Part shown: positions 55,189 through 62,724 of the stretch, one piece after another
How the letters are laid out: each line of letters begins with the position of its first letter
Numbering within the stretch: position 1 is the stretch's first letter
NCBI GenBank assembly: GCA_963755335.1
Contig: CAVWJW010000008.1
Coordinates: 434,001 to 498,000 of the forward strand
Origin: UBA10649 sp963755335
GTDB lineage: Bacteria > Actinomycetota > Actinomycetes > S36-B12
DNA: 64,000 bases
Direction: 5' to 3'
Translations under genes and position numbers: made by a program
The notes under the pieces: model-generated
The model's database searches: none
What the model was told of the DNA's origin: nothing
What the model saw: the letters and a program-made list of their open reading frames with translations, nothing else

Positions 55189-56281
55189 CGTCACGCCCGC
55201 ACTGCGCCTGGCCGGCCGAGGCCTGCTGGCGGCGGGGGCGCTCGCTGCCGGTGCCGCGCTCGGCGCGGTTGCCGAACGATCGCTGCTGCGCGCAAGTGCC
55301 CGGCCCGCCGACGAGACCGAGACGTCGGAGTTCGGCCAGCTCCACGGCGAAGTGCGGCACGTGGTGGTCGAGGATGGCGTCTCCCTCTACGTCGAGGTCG
55401 ACGAGGTTCCGGAGTCCGTCGCCCGGGCCACGCAGCACCTGACCGTCGTCTTCGCGCATGGCTACGCGCTCAACCTCGACTCGTGGCACTACCAGCGACA
55501 GGCCCTGCGCGGGCGAGCACGCCTGGTCTTCTACGACCAGCGCAGTCATGGCCGCTCGCAGCACGCCGACTTCGACTCCCATCACGTCGACCAGCTCGGA
55601 CGTGACCTCGCCGACGTGATCGCCGCCGTCGCCCCGACCGGCCCCCTGATGCTCGTCGGCCACTCGATGGGTGGCATGACGATCATGGCGCTGGCCGACC
55701 AGCATCCCGAGCTCTTCGCCGATCGGGTGTACGGCGTGGGGCTCATCGCCACGACCGCGGGCGGCCTTTCCGAGGGAAGCCTCGGCCTCCCCGCGGCGGT
55801 CGGCCGCGCGTTCCATCGCATCGCCCCGGCGGTCGCGGCGGCGCTGGTGAAGCGCAAGGAGCTCGTCGAGTGGTCGCACTGGGACAACAGCGATCTCGGG
55901 CTGCTGCTGACGCGTCTGTACTCGTTCGGCTCCACCGCCTCCGACGAGGCCGGTCGCTTCGTCGCCAGCATGGTGGCCGCCACGCCGATCGACGTGGTCG
56001 CCGAGTTCCTGCCGGCGCTTCAGGAGCACGACAAGCGGGCCGCATGCCACGTGTTCCAGTCCGTCGAAGTGCTCGTGCTGGTCGGGGACTCGGACCGGCT
56101 GACGCCGCGAGAGCAAAGTGATGCCCTGGTCCAGCTGGTGCCAGGTGCCGACTTTGTCGTCGTGCCCGACAGCGGCCACATGGTCACCCTGGAGAAGCAC
56201 GAAGAGGTGGATGCCGCGCTCATCACGCTTCTCGAGCGAGTGCTCCGCGACGTGACGGCCGACCTCGCCAGTTCGGCATGA
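55178..56281 (+). CDS. Membrane-anchored alpha/beta-hydrolase
   Basis: This 367-residue protein has an N-terminal hydrophobic stretch (LAGRGLLAAGALAAGAALGAVA), probably a signal anchor. The hydrolase fold shows HGY for the oxyanion hole, the nucleophile in LVGHSMGGMTIM, Asp in LVGDSDRLTP and His in PDSGHMVTLEKHEEV, a full triad. The substrate is not known; lipases, esterases and haloperoxidase-like enzymes share this. I chose ATG 55178; 55166 is in frame too. It lies between alr and tsaE, an order I believe to be common in actinobacteria. It is one of the few unbroken genes in this part. Confidence 0.85.
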   Translation: MSPDVTPALRLAGRGLLAAGALAAGAALGAVAERSLLRASARPADETETSEFGQLHGEVRHVVVEDGVSLYVEVDEVPESVARATQHLTVVFAHGYALNLDSWHYQRQALRGRARLVFYDQRSHGRSQHADFDSHHVDQLGRDLADVIAAVAPTGPLMLVGHSMGGMTIMALADQHPELFADRVYGVGLIATTAGGLSEGSLGLPAAVGRAFHRIAPAVAAALVKRKELVEWSHWDNSDLGLLLTRLYSFGSTASDEAGRFVASMVAATPIDVVAEFLPALQEHDKRAACHVFQSVEVLVLVGDSDRLTPREQSDALVQLVPGADFVVVPDSGHMVTLEKHEEVDAALITLLERVLRDVTADLASSA

Positions 56282-56773
56282 CGGGCGAGTGCACCGTCGT
56301 CGTAGACACCGCCGAGGCCATGCGTGACCTGGGCGCGGTGCTGGGCCGCGCGGCGCGCGGCGGTGATGTCATCGTCCTGACGGGCGACCTCGGGGCGGGC
56401 AAGACGACCCTCACGCAGGGGATCGCCGTGGGGATGGGCGTCGACTGATCGCGTGACGAGCCCGACGTTCGTCATCTCCCGAGTCCACGAGAATCCCACG
56501 GGCGGCCCCGCCCTGGTCCACGTCGACGCGTACCGACTCGGCTCCGTCCGTGAGGTGGACGATCTCGACCTGGATCTCGATCTCGACCGGGGTGTCGTCG
56601 TGGTCGAGTGGGGCGAGGGACTGGTCGAGGACCTGTCGGAGTCGTTGCTGCGCCTGGCCATCACGCGTTCGGACGATGCGGATGACGAGCGGCGGGTGGT
56701 CGCCGTGGTCTCCGAGGACCCGAGATGGCAGGACGCGATCGCCGGGCTTCCACCTGCTGGGGCGCCGTCGTGA
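56278..56773 (+). CDS. tsaE: tRNA t6A biosynthesis ATPase TsaE, one frameshift
   Basis: TsaE is the ATPase of the threonylcarbamoyl-adenosine (t6A) complex. The Walker A is GDLGAGKTT near residue 41. Just after it an extra base at 56442 (GTCGACTG) makes a false TGA; without it GVTDRVTSPTFVISRVHENP, the family signature, reads on. HVDAYRL and VVVVEWGEG follow. Corrected length is 164. The start overlaps the hydrolase stop (ATGA) and the stop overlaps tsaB (GTGA). Confidence 0.93.
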
Positions 56774-57526
56774 TCCTGGCCATGGACACCTCAAGTGCGC
56801 TCACGTCCGTCGCGCTGGTCAGTGCCGGGCACGTCGTCGCCGCGCGGACGGAGCTCGATCCACGGCGGCATGCCGAGGTGCTCGCACCGATGATCCACGC
56901 GGTGCTCGACGAGCGGTGGAGTCGGCGGGGGAGACGTGGACACGCTCGCGTGCGGTGTCGGCCCGGGACCGTACACGGGGCTGCGCGTGGCGATCGCGTC
57001 AGCACGCGCGCTGGGCCTTGCCTGGAGACGTCCGGTCGTGGGCGTGTGCTCCCTTGACGCCATGGCGCGCGCCGTGCGGGCCGCCGGGCGCGAAGGCGAC
57101 TTCGGCGTCGCGTCGGATGCTCGTCGGCGGGAGGTCTACTGGGCCTGGTACGGCGCGGATGGCGAGCGCCAGGTCGGGCCGCAGGTCGCCCGGCCCGACG
57201 AGATCGATGAGCGCCTTCGAGCCGGCGCCTGGTGCGGGCACGGTGCACTGCTGCATCGCGAGTCGTTCGGGTCGATGCTCGACGACGACGACCTGCTCTA
57301 CCCGCTCGCCGGTTGGGTGGGCATCCGGGCCGGGGAGCTGCTGGCCGCTCGTGTCGAGGTCACGCGCTCGGGCGCCGTGCTGTCGGCTCACGGCGAGGAC
57401 GGTGCCGGCACGTCGAACGCGCTCGCCGGGCTCCGGCTCCTGCTGCCCGAGCCGCTGTACCTGCGCCGTCCGGACGCCGTCGAGGCCACGCCGACGCCGC
57501 CGTTGAACGTCGGGGGCACGCCGTGA
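56770..57526 (+). CDS. tsaB: tRNA t6A biosynthesis protein TsaB, one frameshift
   Basis: TsaB is an inactive kinase-like partner of TsaD. It reads VILAMDTSSALTSVALVSAG, DTLACGVGPGPYTGLRVAI and ALGLAWRRPVVGVCSLDAMA, typical of the family. One extra base near 56907 (CTCGACG) shifts the frame; corrected length is 251. The GTG start overlaps tsaE and the stop overlaps rimI, so the genes are coupled. Confidence 0.93.
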
Positions 57527-57997
57527 TCGCCGTGCTGCCGATGCGCTGGTGGCACCTCGAGGAGGTGCATGCGCTCGAGGCTGACCTGTTCCCGGACGAT
57601 CCGTGGACCGCCGAGCAGCTCTGGCAGGAGCTGGCGCAGGAGACGCGCGCGTACGTCGTGGCCGTGATGGACGACCGGGTGGTGGGCTACGCCGGAGCCT
57701 TCGTCCTGCCCCCCGACAGCGACGTGCAGACGATCGCGGTCGCCGCGGCGGCCCAGGGAAACGGACTGGGCGCGCGGCTGCTGACGACCCTGATGACCAC
57801 CGCTGCGCGCGGCGGGCTGCACGCACATGATGCTGGAGGTGCGCGCTGACAACCATGCGGCGATCGCGCTCTATCGAAGCCACGACTTCGTCACGATCAG
57901 CACGCGTCCCCGCTACTACCCCGACGCGACCGATGCCCTCATCATGCGGTGCGACCTGCGGGCGAGCGACGTTCGCAGCCCGGACGTGCCGACGTGA
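57523..57997 (+). CDS. rimI: Ribosomal-protein-alanine N-acetyltransferase RimI, one frameshift
   Basis: RimI is a GNAT acetyltransferase that acetylates S18 and perhaps other N-termini. The fold shows WWHLEEVHALEADLFPDDPW, IAVAAAAQGNGLGARLL as the acetyl-CoA loop, and EVRADNHAAIALYRSHDFV. An extra base near 57825 (GCACATG) breaks it after AARGGLH. Corrected length is 157. It sits between tsaB and tsaD, the order common in actinobacteria. Confidence 0.93.
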
Positions 57998-59049
57998 GCG
58001 CGCACCCGGGCGACCCGATCGTCCTGGGCATCGAGACGTCCTGCGACGAGACCGGCATCGGGATCGTGCGCGGGACCGACCTGCTTGCCAACGAGATCGC
58101 CTCGAGCGTCGACGAGCATGCCCGCTTCGGTGGCGTCGTTCCCGAGGTGGCCAGCCGGGCGCACCTCGAGGCCATGGAGCCGGCGATCGAGCGGGCCTGC
58201 ACGTCGGCCGGCATCACGCTGCGCGACGTCGACGCGATCGCCGTGACCGCCGGCCCCGGGCTGGTCGGTGCACTGATCGTGGGCGTCGCCACGGCCAAGG
58301 CCCTGGCGGTCGGCCTCGGGGTACCGATCTACGGCGTCAATCACCTGGCCAGCCACGTCGTCGTCGACGAACTGCAGCACGGTGACCTCCCGGATCCCAC
58401 GCTCGGGCTCCTGGTCTCCGGTGGCCACTCCTCGCTGCTGCTGGTCAGCGACGACGCGGCGACCATCAGGCCGCTCGGGCAGACGCTTGACGACGCCGCC
58501 GGCGAGGCCTTCGACAAGGTCGCCCGATTGCTCGGGCTGCCGTTCCCCGGAGGACCCTGGATCGACCGGGTGGCTGCGGAGGGCGACGCCGACGCCATCG
58601 CCTTCCCGCGCGGGCTCATGGGACCGGGGGATCGCGACAAGTACCCCTACGACTTCTCGTTCTCCGGCCTCAAGACGGCGGTGGCCCGCTGGGTCAAGGC
58701 GCGGCAGGCGGCCGGAGAGGACGTACCGGTGGCCGACGTGGCGGCATCCTTCCAGGAAGCGGTGGCCGACGTCCTGACCGCGAAGACCGTTGCGGCCTGC
58801 CGTGATCTGGGCGTCGATCACGTGGTGCTCGGTGGTGGCGTCGCGGCCAACTCACGGTTGCGGGCGATGGCGCAGACCCGCTGCGATGCGGCGGGCATCG
58901 TCCTGCGGACGCCGCGACCGGGCCTGTGCACCGACAACGGGGCCATGGTGGCGGCCCTCGGATCGCGGCTGGCCCGCGCGGGCGTGCCGCCGTCACCGTT
59001 GGACTTCGTCACGACGTCGAGCCTGCCCGTCACCCAGCGCGTCTGGTGA
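57994..59049 (+). CDS. tsaD: tRNA N6-threonylcarbamoyltransferase TsaD
   Basis: TsaD (351 residues) transfers threonylcarbamoyl to A37 of tRNAs that read ANN codons. GTG 57994 overlaps the rimI stop. The metal site is His pair in SRAHLEAMEPAI and VNHLASH; other motifs are IETSCDETGIGI, LVSGGHSSLLL and VVLGGGVAANSRLR. The protein is intact and closes the tsaE-tsaB-rimI-tsaD operon. Confidence 0.96.
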   Translation: MSAHPGDPIVLGIETSCDETGIGIVRGTDLLANEIASSVDEHARFGGVVPEVASRAHLEAMEPAIERACTSAGITLRDVDAIAVTAGPGLVGALIVGVATAKALAVGLGVPIYGVNHLASHVVVDELQHGDLPDPTLGLLVSGGHSSLLLVSDDAATIRPLGQTLDDAAGEAFDKVARLLGLPFPGGPWIDRVAAEGDADAIAFPRGLMGPGDRDKYPYDFSFSGLKTAVARWVKARQAAGEDVPVADVAASFQEAVADVLTAKTVAACRDLGVDHVVLGGGVAANSRLRAMAQTRCDAAGIVLRTPRPGLCTDNGAMVAALGSRLARAGVPPSPLDFVTTSSLPVTQRVW

Positions 59050-59190
59050 CCCACGGCCCGCTGTCGCGTACCCTGATCACGACAGTCACATGAGCCACAG
59101 GCACCCCATCACCACCAGCCCGTCCCCACGATTCCAGCCTCGTCCTGACCGGTCCCGCGCGAGCCGGCCCAGGCTTCCCCGGGAGGCACC

Positions 59191-59998
59191 ATGTCGCCGA
59201 GGGCCCTGGGTCGCGTCCGCGGGCTGGCCGTGGGCGCCGGCGTGCCGCTGGCCTTCGCGCTCCTCGCCGTTCTGCTCGCCTTCGGCGGGGCAGGGGCGCC
59301 GGCAGGTGCGGCCGAGCCCAGGGCCGCCCGACCAGGCGTGGCGGCGCCCACGGCGGTGTGGTCGGTCCGACGCACCCTGATTCGCGACTTCGCGGCGCCG
59401 ATGCGGGTCTCGTCCCGTGAGCACACCAGCGACCCGGTCGTCTTCATCACCATCGATGACGGGGTGCACAAGGACCGCCGTGCGCTGCGCTACGTCGAGG
59501 CCCATCAGATCCCCGTCACCGCCTTCCTCTCGACGTGGACGATCAAGGACTCCGCGCCGTACTTCACCCGGCTGACCAGGTGGGGGAGCATCCAGAACCA
59601 CTCGGCAACGCACGCCTCGCTGGCCGACTCGGCGACGGACCTCGATCATGAGATCTGCCAGTCCCAGCGCACCTTCGCCAAGGACTTCGGAGCCTCGCCG
59701 TGGCTGCTGCGTCCGCCCTACGGGGTCGGCGCAGGTCGCCTCGAGGTGCAGGTCGCGGCGGCGCGCTGCGGGATCACCGGAATGGTCCTGTGGGACGCGG
59801 TCGTGGACAAGGGGCGCCTGTCCGTTCCCGGTGGCGTCCTGCGGGCTGGCGACATCGTCCTGCTGCACTTCACGCCGACGCTGGCCAGGGACCTCAAGGT
59901 CGCAATGGCCGCCGCGCGCCGCGCAGGGCTGCGTGCCGGCCAGCCTCGCCGCCTACCTGCCGGACCCCCGACCGATGGTGCCCTCTGCTACACCTTGA
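59191..59998 (+). CDS. Secreted polysaccharide deacetylase (NodB-like), one frameshift
   Basis: A signal peptide (LAVGAGVPLAFALLAVLLAF) precedes a NodB domain with VFITIDDGVHKDRRALRYVE for motif 1 (the general-base and metal Asp pair), NHSATHASL for motif 2, RPPYGVGAG for motif 3 and IVLLHF for the last motif. Such enzymes de-N-acetylate peptidoglycan or other glycans in the envelope. GTG/ATG choice is simple: ATG 59191 follows GGGAGG. An extra base near 59934 (CTGCGTGCC) puts the tail in a false frame; without it SLAAYLPDPRPMVPSATP ends at TGA 59998, giving 268 residues. The 141 bases to tsaD hold TACCCT, a weak -10 box, near 59069. Confidence 0.87.
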
Positions 59999-60000
59999 CG

Positions 60001-60924
60001 ATGAAGTCGTGGACGCAGCTGTTCGGTGACGGGGTTGTCGTGGTGGACGGCGGCCTGTCCACGCAGCTGACGCGAGACGGCCAGGACATCTCCGGCTCGC
60101 TGTGGACCGGTCGGGCCCTGCTGAGCGACCCGGGCGCCGTCACACGGGCGCACGCGGAGTACGCGGACGCCGGCGCGGACGTGCTGATCACGGCCAGCTA
60201 TCAGGTCTCCCGACGCGGCTTCGAGGCCGCCGGACTCAGCGCGTCGGCCGCCGACGAGGCCCTGCTGGCCAGCATCGCGGCCGCCCGCATGGCCGCGGAC
60301 CCCGCCGATCGCCCGGTGCGGGTGGCGGCCAGCGTCGGACCGTACGGGGCGATCCTGCACGACGGATCGGAGTACCGCGGCAACTACGGGCTGTCCCGCG
60401 CGCAGCTGGTCGACTTCCATCGGGAGCGCATCGACGTGCTGCTGGCCGGCGACCCTGACCTGCTGGCGATCGAGACCATCCCCGACGTGCTGGAGGCGGA
60501 GGCTCTCGTCGAGGCGCTTGACGACGTCGACCTGCCCGCGTGGCTGACGTTCTCCGCGACCGAGGGTGGGCGCACCTGCGCCGGCCAGCCCATCGAGGAG
60601 GCAGCGATCGTTGCGGCATCCTCCCCGGCGATCGTGGCGACGGGCGTCAACTGCACGGACCCCCGGCTGGTGACCGACCTGGTGGCGCGCATCCGTGCTG
60701 CCGTGGACCTGCCGATCGTCGTGTACCCGAACGCCGGTGGCACGTGGGACGCGCAGGACGGCGAGTGGCACGGCGGCAAGCCCGTGGATGCGTCAGACGC
60801 CTTCCCGGCGCACGTCCTGGCGGCCTGGCGGGCGGCCGGTGCCGTGGCGATCGGCGGCTGCTGCGGCACCGACGCGCAGACCATCAGCCATGTCGCTCGG
60901 GAACTGCATCGACCAGCAGGCTGA
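60001..60924 (+). CDS. mmuM: Homocysteine S-methyltransferase
   Basis: MmuM (307 residues) makes methionine from homocysteine with S-methylmethionine or SAM as donor. The barrel shows VVVVDGGLSTQLTRDG, ASYQVSRRGFEAAG and the zinc ligands Cys in ATGVNCTDP and the Cys pair in IGGCCGTDAQ. ATG 60001 is the start; the open frame continues upstream into the deacetylase only because of an extra base there, so no fusion protein is expected. The end overlaps the methyltransferase on the other strand by 41 bases. Confidence 0.93.
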   Translation: MKSWTQLFGDGVVVVDGGLSTQLTRDGQDISGSLWTGRALLSDPGAVTRAHAEYADAGADVLITASYQVSRRGFEAAGLSASAADEALLASIAAARMAADPADRPVRVAASVGPYGAILHDGSEYRGNYGLSRAQLVDFHRERIDVLLAGDPDLLAIETIPDVLEAEALVEALDDVDLPAWLTFSATEGGRTCAGQPIEEAAIVAASSPAIVATGVNCTDPRLVTDLVARIRAAVDLPIVVYPNAGGTWDAQDGEWHGGKPVDASDAFPAHVLAAWRAAGAVAIGGCCGTDAQTISHVARELHRPAG

Positions 60925-62137
60925 CCGTGCGGCCGGCACGCCGCGTCAGGATCAGGACGGGCCCGTTGCCCTCCCGGCAGCCGAGATCGCGCAGGGCCCG
61001 CTGCGGATCGATGCGCACGTCGCGACTCTTGACGACCAGCCGGTCGATCGACCGCGCCCGCAGTGCCCGTCGCTGATCGGCGGTGCTGCCCGTCAGCTCG
61101 GACACCACGCGGTAGGCGCGTGCCCATGGGCGACTGGTCGCCGCCGGCTCGACGTCGCTGGTGAGCCAGCTGCTCTCGTCGTCGATCCGCCGCACCCCGG
61201 GCGACAAGAGCCCGGCGAGCGTTGCCAATGCACCGGCCCGCTCGAGTGCCGGGTCGGGCTCCAGCAGCCACCCACCGAGGTCGGGCGCCAGCGGCAGCTG
61301 CTCGTCGGTGGCGTCCATCACGACCAGGCCCGAGGCGGCGTGGACGACCGCCCGCCGCCGCGCCTCGAACACCGGCCAGGAATAGCTCCCGTTCTCGACG
61401 ACGACCCGGTCGACGCTCGACCAGGTGGCGTGCCAGCCCGGAGGTGGGACGAAGGCGGGTGCGGCCTTCATGGCGACTCGCGGGTGCGGGATCGACTCGA
61501 TGAACGACCATGGCGGTGACCACCGCTCCGGATCCCGCTCGGGCCGCGCCCGACCGGTGGCGAGGTCACGAGCCGCGCCGGGATCACGCCGCGCGGGGTC
61601 CACGAACACGACGTCCGTCGGCGTCAGCTCGCCGAGCAGGTCGGCAAGGACGCCCGGGGCGGTGGCGTCCGCCTCGATCACGGTGGCACCGGGGAGGTTG
61701 TGGCGGCACAGGACAGCCGTCCGCGGGTCCTGTTCCACCGCCGTCACGGCCAGGCCCGCCGCCAGGAAGGCGCCGGCGTCGAAGCCGAGCCCGGCGGTGA
61801 GGTCGAGCACCCGCCGGGCGCCGCCGTCGCGCAGCAGGACGGCCCGGTAGGCGGCGACCTGCGGGCGGCTGGCCTGCTGGAGCCCGTCGCGGGTGAGCAG
61901 CAGGTCGTCGGCAGGCAACGCGTACCGGTCGCGGGCCAGCCGACGCAGCTCGGCCTGCTCGAGGACCGCCGACGACTCGGCCGGCGAGAGCCCGGGCAGG
62001 GCCGAGCGCAGGGCGGTGGCCGCACCGAGCGGGTTCGTCACGTGGGCGCTCGCGGCCGACTGAGCGGTCCTGATGGCCGCGCTCCCGGAGTCGGTCGCCA
62101 GCCACCGGGCGAGCTCGGCGGACCCGGTCGGCGACAT
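60884..62137 (-). CDS. Class I SAM-dependent methyltransferase, THUMP-like family
   Basis: The protein (417 residues) has an N-terminal helical part rich in Ala, a Rossmann core with motif I VLDLTAGLGFDAGAFLAAG, the acidic end of strand 2 in AVEQDP, VVFVDPARRDPGAARDL, and a C-terminal THUMP-like domain (RALRARSIDRLVVKSRDVRI). The target is unknown. I start at ATG 62137 (MSPTGSAELARWLATD); TTG 62182 lies inside the CIRCE element and is unlikely. It is divergent from groES and convergent with mmuM, with overlapping 3' ends. Confidence 0.85.
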   Translation of the reverse strand: MSPTGSAELARWLATDSGSAAIRTAQSAASAHVTNPLGAATALRSALPGLSPAESSAVLEQAELRRLARDRYALPADDLLLTRDGLQQASRPQVAAYRAVLLRDGGARRVLDLTAGLGFDAGAFLAAGLAVTAVEQDPRTAVLCRHNLPGATVIEADATAPGVLADLLGELTPTDVVFVDPARRDPGAARDLATGRARPERDPERWSPPWSFIESIPHPRVAMKAAPAFVPPPGWHATWSSVDRVVVENGSYSWPVFEARRRAVVHAASGLVVMDATDEQLPLAPDLGGWLLEPDPALERAGALATLAGLLSPGVRRIDDESSWLTSDVEPAATSRPWARAYRVVSELTGSTADQRRALRARSIDRLVVKSRDVRIDPQRALRDLGCREGNGPVLILTRRAGRTVSLLVDAVPERHG

Positions 62138-62171
62138 GGGCCCATTGTGCGCTGGTCGGGCCGTCGGGGTG

Positions 62172-62198
62172 CTGGCACTCAACTTGACGGAGTGCTAA
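62172..62198 (+). promoter_or_regulatory. CIRCE element (HrcA operator) of groESL
   Basis: CTGGCACTC-N9-GAGTGCTAA matches the CIRCE consensus TTAGCACTC-N9-GAGTGCTAA with two mismatches in the left arm and a perfect right arm. CIRCE is bound by the repressor HrcA under normal temperature. It overlaps the -35 box of the groES promoter. Confidence 0.93.
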
Positions 62199-62212
62199 TG
62201 CCTGCGTACTGT
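62184..62212 (+). promoter_or_regulatory. groESL promoter
   Basis: TTGACG (62184) and TACTGT (62207) are separated by 17 bases. The -35 box lies in the CIRCE spacer, so HrcA would block RNA polymerase. Transcription would start about 90 bases before groES. Confidence 0.85.
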
Positions 62213-62311
62213 CTGATCTGGCACTCCCCACCGGGGACTGCCAACCGAACCACTGATCCGAGCTCGCCGCGCACCCGTCGGCGGCCCATCGACATCCCGG
62301 AGGATGTAACC

Positions 62312-62611
62312 GTGTCGGTCTCCATCAAGCCGCTCGAGGACCGCATTCTGGTCCAGACCCTCGACGCCGAGCAGACCACTGCTTCTGGCCTCGTTATCCC
62401 TGACACGGCCAAGGAGAAGCCCCAGGAGGGCAAGGTCCTGGCCGTTGGCCCCGGCCGCTTCGACGAGGATGGCGAGAAGCGCATCCCGCTCGACATCAAG
62501 GTCGGCGACATCGTCATCTACAGCAAGTACGGCGGCACCGAGGTGAAGTACGACGGCGAGGAGTACCTGCTCCTGTCCGCCCGCGACGTGCTCGCCATCG
62601 TCGAGAAGTAG
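62312..62611 (+). CDS. groES: Co-chaperonin GroES
   Basis: GroES (99 residues) caps GroEL. The GTG start 62312 follows GGAGGA and opens VSVSIKPLEDRILVQTLDAE; the mobile loop ASGLVIPDTAKEKPQEGKVL and the end EYLLLSARDVLAIVEK are typical of actinobacteria. It is intact and leads the heat-shock operon. Confidence 0.97.
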   Translation: MSVSIKPLEDRILVQTLDAEQTTASGLVIPDTAKEKPQEGKVLAVGPGRFDEDGEKRIPLDIKVGDIVIYSKYGGTEVKYDGEEYLLLSARDVLAIVEK

Positions 62612-62629
62612 TCCTTCCTTTCTGTCGCT

Positions 62630-62675
62630 GATCGGCCCGTCGTGAGGCGCATTGCGTCTCCACGGCGGGCCGATC
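62630..62675 (+). terminator. Hairpin between groES and groEL
   Basis: GATCGGCCCGTCGTG (62630) pairs over 15 positions, with one T-G wobble, with CACGGCGGGCCGATC (62661). There is no T-run. It may be a leaky terminator or an RNA-processing site that sets groES above groEL or stabilises the groES part. Confidence 0.55.
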
Positions 62676-62724
62676 TCGTCAACGCCGTGCCTGTTCACTG
62701 ACCTTCGTTTGGGAGAGTTGCCTG

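Noticed and set aside
43989..57997. truA, glmS, nnr, alr, tsaE, tsaB and rimI as pseudogenes
   Set aside because: All catalytic motifs are kept, repaired lengths equal family lengths, and several are essential; relics would show substitutions and larger losses.
62138..62182. TTG 62182 as start of the methyltransferase
   Set aside because: It falls within CIRCE and the groES promoter; ATG 62137 starts a better-conserved region.
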